NCBI GenBank assembly: GCA_903819895.1
Contig: CAIJFH010000001.1
Span: 1 to 43,654 of the forward strand
From: Candidatus Adlerbacteria bacterium
Lineage (GTDB): Bacteria; Patescibacteriota; Minisyncoccia; Phycocordibacterales; SBAW01
Direction of reading: 5' to 3'
Length of the DNA stretch: 43,654 bases
In this document: positions 36,801-43,654 of the stretch, in pieces
Layout of the letters: the number at the start of each line of letters is the position of its first letter
Numbering within the stretch: the first letter of the stretch is position 1
Position numbers and translations under genes: made by a program
Notes under the pieces: generated by a model
The model's input: the letters and a program-made list of their open reading frames with translations, nothing else
Databases searched by the model: none
What the model was told of the DNA's origin: nothing

Positions 36801-36881
36801 ATTGAGCTTTTTATAGAGCGTCAAAAAAGCCCCACCACCCGCCCCTTTCCCCTTTTTATCCCCTGCCTTTGCCATCCTCAT
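33828..36881 (-). CDS. UvrD/Rep SF1 helicase fused to C-terminal PD-(D/E)XK nuclease with predicted Fe-S cysteines
   Basis: GPGTGKTQILTLRIANIL, LLADEHQDANNAQ, VGDEKQAIYRFQGA, VHRSKGLEFDYVYIVG; nuclease GNAVHAAL, GILDRVEF...VVVYDYKTGKP; cysteines ACPWRYFY and RRCDDKRCEYC. Confidence 0.9.
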   Translation of the reverse strand: MRMAKAGDKKGKGAGGGAFLTLYKKLNPEQKLAVDTIEGPVMVIAGPGTGKTQILTLRIANILHSTDTPPDAILALTFTESAAFAMRRRLVDIVGSPAYRIHIHTFHGFCNDVIQRYPERFPRIIGAQSISDIDRVLLFEEIIKSEDLDLLRPFGDPLFYLRPALSTISSLKRENVAPEDLSAILYREEERIRAEPDFVHLKGAYKGKVKGVYQTLLDKIARTHELVRVFTRYEADLAARRLYDFEDMILEVVRALQSDPDFLLLLQEEYQYLLADEHQDANNAQNRLLELLSSFHPSPNLFIVGDEKQAIYRFQGASLQNFLYFQERYPQALRITLRSNYRSGQLLLDAAHSMITRGSAAEIPLVKELRVPLVAAASVAHPVLLRAFSQSVLERLFVARDIRRLLDEGVQPGEVAVLYRNNRDAAALVEQLERVGVPFVVESDENIMHDPDIRKLLLLMRASVHFGEERLLFELLHADFLGVAPLDVYKLARHRLKSKKSLAEILASTVELRRAKIAKPAKLHSLYSLLSSFATLARNIPALEALEKILDESGYMAHLLLLPDAAEKLAKVNGLVDTCKDAVAHHHSYTLADVVEYLALLEQHDVSVRKDVSVLSPDRVRLMTVHRSKGLEFDYVYIVGVEDARWGSSAKKSYFHLPIVQQETDAADAALEDDRRLFYVALTRARLQAAVSYAVARDDGAPSLPSQFIDELGGAVVVVDTVAFEQGVSNQELLAPRQSTAHSLKDKVFLNEIFLEQGLSVTALNNYLACPWRYFYSNLLRIPKAPDKYALFGNAVHAALRDLVSSVRAGDMLSQAQLIDRFRDAARRQPFSEFDLAQALQKGEQVLGGYYETYKESWQQRVLGEYTLGVSLRLPFADVPTIALRGILDRVEFMSDREVVVYDYKTGKPKSRGEIEGATKNSNGEYKRQLTFYRLLLEQHQGGEVGGRWSMQEGVIDFVEPDSKGRYHRERFVITDDDVAQLRDVIICTAREVYDLAFWDRRCDDKRCEYCALRNLS

Positions 36882-36898
36882 GCGGGCAGTATAGCACT

Positions 36899-38119
36899 TT
36901 AGCGCGGGCGAATCTTGAGCAGCAAAAATGCACCCGTGTATGTTAGCAGAAACGCACCCGCAAGAAGATACAAACCGACCGACAACACAATTTTGTCAGC
37001 GCCAAACAAATTGATAACACACAGAAAGAGAAGCCCACCTGCAACACGCCATACCCAAAGCGAAAAATCGCGCAACAGCATCGTGGCATAAAAATCGGAC
37101 TCCTTCCTGCCGATCTCCATCGAGTTGAGATCGATAACATGCGACGAGACATTCATTACCGGTGACAGCACTCCATCCACAACGGTGTAGATAATCAGTG
37201 CTACAAAGGTAAAAGCGTACCCAAACCAGAGCACCGCGAGCACGAGTCCGACTGTCGTGACACCATACATCGCAAGACGATTCTGCTGCGTGCGATAGCG
37301 AGCAACAATCAAGATGCACGCCGCCGAGAAAATCGCGAAAAGTGTGTCATACATACCGACCCGAAGCGCGGTACCCAGTATCGTGAGTATTGCAAGTGGG
37401 GGGACAACAATACCGAGCACTTGCTGAAAGCTCGTGCCCATGGTGTACAGCTGTGCCGCTTGATTTCTTCTATCTGTCAGAAAGTAGGTAATATCTGCAA
37501 ATCGTATTGGCTTGGGGCGATACGTCTTGATGGATGAGAAGCAGAAAAACCCAAGCAAATATACCGCAGGCGCAACGCTAAAAAGCAACGTGTAGGTGCC
37601 AAAATGGAACACGCTCCCTGATAGCCACAACAACACGGTTGCCACTGCCGGACCAACAAGAGACAGTATTTGGTTGCCTGCATTGAGTACCGATGAATAG
37701 AAATCGCGCTCGCCATCCTTCGTCTCGGACAACTCACAGGTATTGACGGTCAACCAAAAGATACCTTGCCCAAAACCCCACAGAAGCATCGCGGTATACG
37801 CATGTGCCATTGTTACTGTCTGCGACAAATACAACAGTGATACACCGAGAAACAAAAAGCTCCACATAAACCCTTGTTTGATATTGAGCCGCCAACGAGC
37901 TGCAAAGAAACCGGGTATACAAAAACCGAGCATAATTCCCGTATAAAAGACCACGGTTGCCGCGACGTTGAGGGAAATACTCGTAAACCGCTGATAGAGA
38001 AAAAGTTGCGTAAACACGCCAACCATCCCACCAACAAAAGCGTATATCCAATACAAAAAGACGAGCGAGCGTACCGACGGCCGCATCGCCAAGTATTGCT
38101 GGTATAGTTTCCCTTGCAT
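36899..38119 (-). CDS. Major facilitator superfamily-like transporter
   Basis: Roughly 11-12 hydrophobic segments starting VRSLVFLYWIYAFVGGMVGVFTQLFLYQRF; start MQGKLYQQ chosen from a TATAAT box 6 nt upstream. Confidence 0.8.
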   Translation of the reverse strand: MQGKLYQQYLAMRPSVRSLVFLYWIYAFVGGMVGVFTQLFLYQRFTSISLNVAATVVFYTGIMLGFCIPGFFAARWRLNIKQGFMWSFLFLGVSLLYLSQTVTMAHAYTAMLLWGFGQGIFWLTVNTCELSETKDGERDFYSSVLNAGNQILSLVGPAVATVLLWLSGSVFHFGTYTLLFSVAPAVYLLGFFCFSSIKTYRPKPIRFADITYFLTDRRNQAAQLYTMGTSFQQVLGIVVPPLAILTILGTALRVGMYDTLFAIFSAACILIVARYRTQQNRLAMYGVTTVGLVLAVLWFGYAFTFVALIIYTVVDGVLSPVMNVSSHVIDLNSMEIGRKESDFYATMLLRDFSLWVWRVAGGLLFLCVINLFGADKIVLSVGLYLLAGAFLLTYTGAFLLLKIRPR

Positions 38120-38125
38120 GGGTGG

Positions 38126-38151
38126 ATTATACATCACCGCGCGGGTATACT
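38126..38151. promoter_or_regulatory. Divergent -10 boxes for the MFS gene (-) and ATP-grasp gene (+)
   Basis: TATAAT on minus (38126-38131) 6 nt from ATG 38119; TATACT on plus (38146-38151) 7 nt from ATG 38159. Confidence 0.6.
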
Positions 38152-38158
38152 GGTAGCC

Positions 38159-39340
38159 ATGGCAGACCCCAAACCCTGCGACCACTGCGGCGGCGACCCG
38201 GTGCGACACGAGGTTGAGTATATTTCGCACACACTCGACCTCCTGCTCCAACCCATGGTCGAGCGTTGGCTGCGCGCAATGAGCACTATTGTCCCGCGCA
38301 GCAGCGGGAGGCGGAGCGTCATCATCTACGAGTGGCTCGCGCGTCGCGGTTGGGGGCAGATGCTCGATGAGCCCGACGACAAGACGCAGCTTCTGCACCA
38401 GATGCTGTGGCAAGAGGCCAACACGCGTGGCATCCGTATGCGCGAGTTCCGCCCCTTTGGGATGCACAAGGGGTCGTTTATCGCCAAACTCCCGAGCGGG
38501 CGTGTGCTCGATTTTGAAAGTTTGCCACTGCCCGACAATGCGCGCACGGTGTGGTGGATTGATACCAAGTCGACCCTGCGAAAGAAGTTGGCAAAGATGG
38601 GTGTGCCAGTCGCCGCAGGAGGTGCAGCAGCGACTCGTGCGGGGGCGCGTAAGATTTTTGATCGCATCCCTCACCCAGTGATTACCAAGCCGGTGATCGG
38701 GTCTGCATCGCGGCACACCACAATGCATATCATGAACGAACAAGAACTCGACCGCGCATTCGACATCGCGCGACAACTCGCGCCAATGGTGATTATCGAG
38801 CAAGAATTATTGGGCGCGGTGTATCGCCCAACGCTTGTCGCAGGAAAGTTGATCGCCACACTGCGCCGCGACCAGCCACATGTGGTCGGCGATGGCGTGC
38901 ACACGGTCGAGCAGTTGGTTGCCCAAACAAACACACATCCCAAACGACAAGGGCCGTACTTTCATCACATACGAATCGACGCCGCCGCGACACAAGAGCT
39001 CGCGTACCAATCGCTCACGCCACAAAGTATCCCCGAGAAAAATCGGCACGTGACGCTGCATCAAAAAATAAACTGGGGGGTCGGCGGCACCACCACCGAC
39101 GTCACCGACGACGTCCACCCCGACAACGTCGCGCTGTTTGAGAAAGTTGCGCACATTCTCCGCGCGCCAGTGGTCGGCATCGACTTCATCATCGACGACA
39201 TCAGCCGCTCGTGGCAAGAGCAAGCAAACTGTGGCGTCATCGAATGCAACAGCATGCCTTTTTTTGACAACCACCACCTCCCCTTCGAAGGCACCCCACG
39301 CAATGTAGCAAAACACATCTGGGATTTGGTTGACCGCTAA
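38159..39340 (+). CDS. Stand-alone cyanophycin-synthetase-like ATP-grasp ligase
   Basis: VITKPVIGSASRHTTMHI, VIIEQELLGAVYRPTLVAGKLIATLRRDQPHVVGDGVHTVEQLV, GVGGTTTDVTDDVHPDNVALFEKVAHILRAPVVGIDFIIDDISRSW...GVIECNSMPFFDNHHLPFEG. Confidence 0.82.
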   Translation: MADPKPCDHCGGDPVRHEVEYISHTLDLLLQPMVERWLRAMSTIVPRSSGRRSVIIYEWLARRGWGQMLDEPDDKTQLLHQMLWQEANTRGIRMREFRPFGMHKGSFIAKLPSGRVLDFESLPLPDNARTVWWIDTKSTLRKKLAKMGVPVAAGGAAATRAGARKIFDRIPHPVITKPVIGSASRHTTMHIMNEQELDRAFDIARQLAPMVIIEQELLGAVYRPTLVAGKLIATLRRDQPHVVGDGVHTVEQLVAQTNTHPKRQGPYFHHIRIDAAATQELAYQSLTPQSIPEKNRHVTLHQKINWGVGGTTTDVTDDVHPDNVALFEKVAHILRAPVVGIDFIIDDISRSWQEQANCGVIECNSMPFFDNHHLPFEGTPRNVAKHIWDLVDR

Positions 39341-39354
39341 CTCCCATCCAAGGG

Positions 39355-39864
39355 TTATCCTTGAATGTTGTCCTGCGCCGTCTGTAAAAACAAAGTATCG
39401 CGCGGAGTAATGTAATCGCGACCTTCGACGCTCGTTGCATTACTTTCCGAGACCGCGCGAAAAGCTTTATCGTAGGGCAGCCATACTATTTCAAAACCTT
39501 TCGCCAACTCCTCTTCCGTAAAATCAGGAGCGCCTTTCTCGCCTATCACTTTTGCAACATAACAATAGGAAGTTTGTTTGAGGGTAAATATTTTTCGATA
39601 CTCGACAATACTGCCAACTTCACCAATGACTTCGACGTCGCATCCGATTTCCTCTCGACACTCGCGCGCAAGCGCGGTCGGGATATCTTCGCCCGCATCA
39701 ATGCCACCACCCGGCAATTTGTAGTACTGCTCGTTTGTAACATGCAGCAGGGCAATCTTCCCCTCGCTGTCTACCACCACAGCCCGCGCCGCCTCGCGTG
39801 TTTTGTAGGTGGCAACCTCCGTCTCCGACACACCCTCTGGGTTAATGACCGCTAATTCTTTCAT
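39355..39864 (-). CDS. NUDIX hydrolase
   Basis: LPGGGIDAGEDIPTALARECREEIGCD, the Nudix box GX5EX7REUXEEXGU pattern. Confidence 0.9.
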   Translation of the reverse strand: MKELAVINPEGVSETEVATYKTREAARAVVVDSEGKIALLHVTNEQYYKLPGGGIDAGEDIPTALARECREEIGCDVEVIGEVGSIVEYRKIFTLKQTSYCYVAKVIGEKGAPDFTEEELAKGFEIVWLPYDKAFRAVSESNATSVEGRDYITPRDTLFLQTAQDNIQG

Positions 39865-39920
39865 ACGGGAATTGTAGCACGTCCACGTCATCCAGGAGTT
39901 ACCCTTGAACAACAAAAATT

Positions 39921-39944
39921 CCTCCAGCGCACCGGCGCTGGAGG
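39921..39944 (-). terminator. Intrinsic terminator for the minus-strand gene ending at 39974
   Basis: CCTCCAGCGC-ACCG-GCGCTGGAGG, perfect 10-bp stem; followed on the minus strand by AATTTTTGTT. Confidence 0.75.
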
Positions 39945-39973
39945 TCCTACTCAAAACTCCTTCGCTACTGTAG

Positions 39974-40288
39974 TTAGTAGCGTCTTAAGAACTTGCCCAA
40001 CGCCAGCCCAGCAAAAAAGCTGACGGAACCGACCAACGCAAATGGCACTTGTTGTTCTAACATGAACGCTGCCATTGAAGACATGGTGCGCAAGGCCGGA
40101 AACAGAGACGCGACAATACCGATACCTATTGGCATAAACAAGGATACTGCCGCAAAAAAAGCAACGTATTGTCCCCAGACGTGGTAGGGTTCCTCCTTAC
40201 CCAACAGGTAGTAGCCAGCCATAGCGGGGATAAATACCATAATAGTATCCCCGATAAACACCACACCCAGAGAGGTAATCGCTGTCAT
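39974..40288 (-). CDS. Small multi-TM membrane protein of unknown function
   Basis: MTAITSLGVVFIGDTIMVFIPAMAGYYLLGKEEPYHVWGQYVAFFAAVSLFMPIGIGIVASLF...; AGGAG upstream. Confidence 0.7.
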   Translation of the reverse strand: MTAITSLGVVFIGDTIMVFIPAMAGYYLLGKEEPYHVWGQYVAFFAAVSLFMPIGIGIVASLFPALRTMSSMAAFMLEQQVPFALVGSVSFFAGLALGKFLRRY

Positions 40289-40383
40289 CCTTTGCACTCC
40301 TAACTGTGTTGAACATTGACGGCAAAGACCGCCTAAAAACACACTAATACATCGCGACGTGTCCAGCAACCTCCTTTGTATTT

Positions 40384-41742
40384 TTAGTAGCTCCGCAATC
40401 GCTTTGCTTTATCGTGGGTGCGGATGCGCTCGAGGGCTTTGGCCTCGATCTGGCGGATGCGCTCGCGGGTGACGCCAAACTTCTTTCCCACTTCCTCGAG
40501 CGTGTGGTAGATGCCGTCCTCCAGCCCATGGCGGAGTTTGAGGATCTCGCGCTCTTTGGGCGAGAGCTCATCGAGGATTTCTTTGAGCTGGTCGGCGAGG
40601 ATGCGGCGCGAGACCTCTTGGTCGGGCGAGAGGATTTTGTCGTCTTTGATAAAGTCACCCAAGACCGACTTGCCGTCCTCGTCGTCGGAGCCGACGGGGC
40701 TCTCGAGCGACACGGTGTCCTGGTCAATTTTCTCTATTTGATAAATTTTGTCGACATCGACACCCATCTCCAGAGCGATCTCCTCGGCAAGCGGGTCGCG
40801 ACCAAGGTCTTGGCTCAGGCGGCGCGAGACCTGCTTGTACTTGGCAATTGTCTCGACCATGTGCACCGGAATGCGGATCGTGCGCGACTGGTCGGCCAAT
40901 GCGCGAGTGATTGCTTGGCGGATCCACCACGTCGCGTAGGTCGAAAACTTGTAGCCCTTGGTGTAGTCGAACTTATCAACCGCCTTAAAGAGGCCGAGGT
41001 TGCCCTCTTGGATGAGGTCGAGCAACGTCAGGTCGGGCGAGCGGCCAACGTACTTCTTGGCGATGGAGACAACGAGACGCAGGTTGGCACGCGCGAGCAG
41101 GTTGCGTGCCTCGTCCTCGCCATCAACGATGCGCTTTGCCAAATCGCGCTCTTGCTGCGCATTGAGGAGCGGGTACTTGCCGATCTCGCGCAGGTACATT
41201 TGGATCGAGTCGTAGGAGGAGTCCGAGCGCGAGTAGCCCTTTTCGATTACGTCATCATTGATCTCGAGCATGCCGCCACCCTCGAGTACGTCGATGTGCG
41301 CCGAGGCAAACTTCTCGTACAAATCCTCCAAAAAGTCGACATCGCTCTCGATGGTTGGGAACACTTTGAGAATTTCGTCGTAGGTGACAAAGCCGACCGC
41401 GCGACCGCGCGCCATCAAACTCTCTGCTTTTTTGCTGCGCTCATCAGTCCCCTTTTTTGCCGCCTTTGGTGCGGACTTTGACGCACCCTTGTCGGATGAT
41501 TTTGCTGCAGTTGCTTTTGCCTTCTTTGGTGCAAGCGCTTGGCGGCGCTTGGCGGCGATATCGCGCAGCTGCTTAGCCCGCCCAGCTACGCTGTTCGGGT
41601 GAACCTTTGCCGTGACGCTCGGCTTTTTGGTGGACTTAGGAGCACCTGCCTTGCCCTTGGCCGGCGCGGATGATTTGACCGAACGAGCACCCCCCTTCGA
41701 CTGAGTAATCGCCTTTTTTACCGCCTTTTTTTTGGTCGCCAT
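40384..41742 (-). CDS. rpoD: RNA polymerase sigma factor RpoD with long Lys/Ala-rich N-terminal extension
   Basis: [66 protein letters not shown]...[28 protein letters not shown]. Confidence 0.95.
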   Translation of the reverse strand: MATKKKAVKKAITQSKGGARSVKSSAPAKGKAGAPKSTKKPSVTAKVHPNSVAGRAKQLRDIAAKRRQALAPKKAKATAAKSSDKGASKSAPKAAKKGTDERSKKAESLMARGRAVGFVTYDEILKVFPTIESDVDFLEDLYEKFASAHIDVLEGGGMLEINDDVIEKGYSRSDSSYDSIQMYLREIGKYPLLNAQQERDLAKRIVDGEDEARNLLARANLRLVVSIAKKYVGRSPDLTLLDLIQEGNLGLFKAVDKFDYTKGYKFSTYATWWIRQAITRALADQSRTIRIPVHMVETIAKYKQVSRRLSQDLGRDPLAEEIALEMGVDVDKIYQIEKIDQDTVSLESPVGSDDEDGKSVLGDFIKDDKILSPDQEVSRRILADQLKEILDELSPKEREILKLRHGLEDGIYHTLEEVGKKFGVTRERIRQIEAKALERIRTHDKAKRLRSY

Positions 41743-41757
41743 AGTGCCAGCAGTATA

Positions 41758-43437
41758 TCACAAATATTTCATTTTGTAACGCTCCTTTGCCACCACACGC
41801 TCGATATCGGCAAGGAGGTCGGCGGCGATAATCTCGCGGGTCGAATGCTCGCCCACCTCGCGGTCGAAGTCAAAACGGATCCGCTCGGCCATGGGCTCTA
41901 CTCGCGCAAGCAGCGAACGCACCCTCTCCTCCCCCAGCAAGCCAACCAGTGTTGCATACTGCTCGGACTCGGCAGGAAAGTTGCACGCAATCATTGCCGC
42001 TTTTTTGAGCATCGGGTCGAGTGCGGGCTCTGGCGAGGCCTCTGTCGCAGATACACTTTGTTCGACACCTTGCCCAGACACCTTTCGCGCTGCTTTGGCA
42101 ATTGCAACCTCTTTGCGGATCGCTCCCACATCACCGAGCCAGCGTGCAGCTATGTTGATAAAATGTTCCTGATCAATCGCACTACTAATCGCCGCGATGA
42201 GCGGGATCACTTGGCTCTGCACCTCGCGTTTGTACGAGCGCTCGTTGAGCCCCTCCTTGAGCATCTCTTTGAGAAAAAATTCGATTGCGGTCTTGGACTC
42301 GCGGATAATTGAGCGCAGCTCGTCGGGAGTATCTTTGGCGATGTCGGCCGGGTCGAGGCCGTCGGGAAAGCGCGGCACTTTGACATCAAACCCGGCAGCG
42401 TATGCCATGAGCGCACTTTTGAGTCCCGCGCGAATGCCCGCCGCATCGCCGTCGAGCGCGAGCACCAATCGTTTGGAGAATCGCCCCAAGAGCGCCAAGT
42501 GTTCGTCGGTCAGTGCCGTGCCCGATATCGCGACCGCAAAGGGCAAGCCCGATTGATGCGACAGCACCACATCAAACTGCCCTTCGACGAGCAAGATGCA
42601 ATCCGCTTTGCGAATCGCATTTTTTGCTTTATCAAACCCGTACAGCACACGCGACTTTTTAAACAGCAGCGTCTCGGGACTGTTCACATACTTTGCGGGT
42701 TCACTTCTCTGTTCACTCACTCGTTCAGTTTGTTGTCCGTTCGATGCATGAGCGCGAGTGTCTTTTATATCCTCAAAAAATCTGCCGGAGAATGCGATCA
42801 CCCTACCGTTGGCGTCACAGAGTGGAAACATAATGCGCCCACGAAATCGATCGTAAATCTCTGTTGGATTTTTTTCTGATCGCGCAGCAATCCCTGCATC
42901 AACTATTTCATCTTTCGAAAATCCAATCGACGCGAGATGCTCCGACGCGCTGCGCCACGTCGCGGGCGCGTAGCCGATGCGCCACGCCTTCTTTGTCTCC
43001 TCAGTCACGCCGCGCTTTGTGAGATACTCGCCAACATCCGTTCGCTTCGCTAACTCCTGCTCAAAAAATACGGTCGCGGCTTCGCACACCTCGCGCAGCC
43101 GCTCCTCTTTCTCGACATTCTCCTGCTTGGGTACAAAACTATGTTTGAGCACGACACCCACACGCTCGGCCAACAGCTTGAGTGCTGTAGGAAAATCAAT
43201 GCTCTCCATCTTTTGCACAAACGAAAAGACGTCGCCCTTCTCGCCACAGCCAAAGCAGATATACGTCCCGCGCTCGGGGCTGACGTGGAACGACGGCGTC
43301 TTTTCTTTATGGAACGGGCACTTCGCCGTGTAGGTGCGCCCCGCACGGTGGAGCTGAACATACTGCCCCACCACCTCGACAATATTTATCTTGTCTTTTA
43401 TTTCCTGTACCTGTGAGTCCTGCATAGATGCCTCCAT
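41758..43437 (-). CDS. dnaG: DNA primase DnaG
   Basis: Zinc-binding CPFHKEKTPSFHVSPERGTYICFGCGEKGDVFSFVQ; FRGRIMFPLCDANGRVIAFSGR; Toprim LLVEGQFDVVLSHQSG, LALDGDAAG. Confidence 0.95.
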   Translation of the reverse strand: MEASMQDSQVQEIKDKINIVEVVGQYVQLHRAGRTYTAKCPFHKEKTPSFHVSPERGTYICFGCGEKGDVFSFVQKMESIDFPTALKLLAERVGVVLKHSFVPKQENVEKEERLREVCEAATVFFEQELAKRTDVGEYLTKRGVTEETKKAWRIGYAPATWRSASEHLASIGFSKDEIVDAGIAARSEKNPTEIYDRFRGRIMFPLCDANGRVIAFSGRFFEDIKDTRAHASNGQQTERVSEQRSEPAKYVNSPETLLFKKSRVLYGFDKAKNAIRKADCILLVEGQFDVVLSHQSGLPFAVAISGTALTDEHLALLGRFSKRLVLALDGDAAGIRAGLKSALMAYAAGFDVKVPRFPDGLDPADIAKDTPDELRSIIRESKTAIEFFLKEMLKEGLNERSYKREVQSQVIPLIAAISSAIDQEHFINIAARWLGDVGAIRKEVAIAKAARKVSGQGVEQSVSATEASPEPALDPMLKKAAMIACNFPAESEQYATLVGLLGEERVRSLLARVEPMAERIRFDFDREVGEHSTREIIAADLLADIERVVAKERYKMKYL

Positions 43438-43521
43438 TCTAGCCGCTTTCTCCCCTCCGCGCAGGTACTTGACAATATATACTATTTGTTTAAGATAGCG
43501 TCGTATAGTACAGACCTCCCG

Positions 43522-43653
43522 CTACCCCTCAAGTAGGACACTCTGGACACTCGAATAATACACCGACGGGAACTGAAACCCCAAGCACTCACGCGGACGG
43601 TCGTTGAGAAAGGCGTGGCATGCTGCCAGATCTTCCTCAGTCACTGACGCAAT
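43522..43653 (-). mobile_element. C-terminal fragment of IS30-like DDE transposase (continues beyond window)
   Basis: Hand translation ...IASVTEEDLAACHAFLNDRPRECLGFQFPSVYYSSVQSVLLEG-stop; LN.RPR..LGF..P motif typical of IS30-type transposase C-termini. Confidence 0.65.
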
Positions 43654-43654
43654 A

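Noticed and set aside
38120-38803. N-terminal extension of the 634-aa MFS ORF
   Set aside because: Antisense to the ATP-grasp gene; TATAAT 6 nt before ATG 38119 supports the shorter start.
39344-39914. Imperfect direct repeats (CATCCAAGGGTTATCCTTGAA / CATCCAGGAGTTACCCTTGAA) flanking the NUDIX gene as a mobile-element footprint
   Set aside because: Only about 18/22 matches; a pair like this is expected by chance in a region this size; no transposase or inverted ends.

Overview
The window looks chromosomal and comes from a small-genome bacterium, probably Candidate Phyla Radiation/Patescibacteria (Parcubacteria-like). That placement is inferred from gene style, very tight packing and a giant repeat-rich surface protein; no marker-gene tree was possible. 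Housekeeping genes: typA/bipA (partial), rplI, an S41 protease, a CorA-type channel, cysS, dnaB, recR, rplU, rmuC, a GatB/YqeY protein, an ABC-F ATPase, truB, hisS, a UvrD helicase-nuclease fusion, and rpoD-dnaG. Accessory content of most interest: (i) a compact cluster of PMI-like cupin, membrane-tethered GH130, double-domain GH130 and eukaryote-type phosphomannomutase, which together could form a complete mannoside phosphorolysis or mannogen-like storage route; (ii) a convincing RpfF/DSF-synthase-like crotonase with both catalytic glutamates; (iii) a ~2945-aa secreted LamG/FN3-like protein whose core is a higher-order (A-B)x4 repeat bracketed by two related modules, lying 11 bp upstream of a degenerate receiver-domain protein and an ABC ATPase/permease pair; (iv) a stand-alone cyanophycin-synthetase-like ATP-grasp protein; (v) a recurrent TATACT-like -10 box 6-9 nt before the ATG of at least 13 genes, predicting widespread leaderless transcription; (vi) two unlisted tandem single-TM micro-ORFs; (vii) a ~490-bp hairpin-rich noncoding region; (viii) an IS30-like transposase C-terminus at the right edge, absent from the ORF track. 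No CRISPR array, rRNA or tRNA was recognised by eye.
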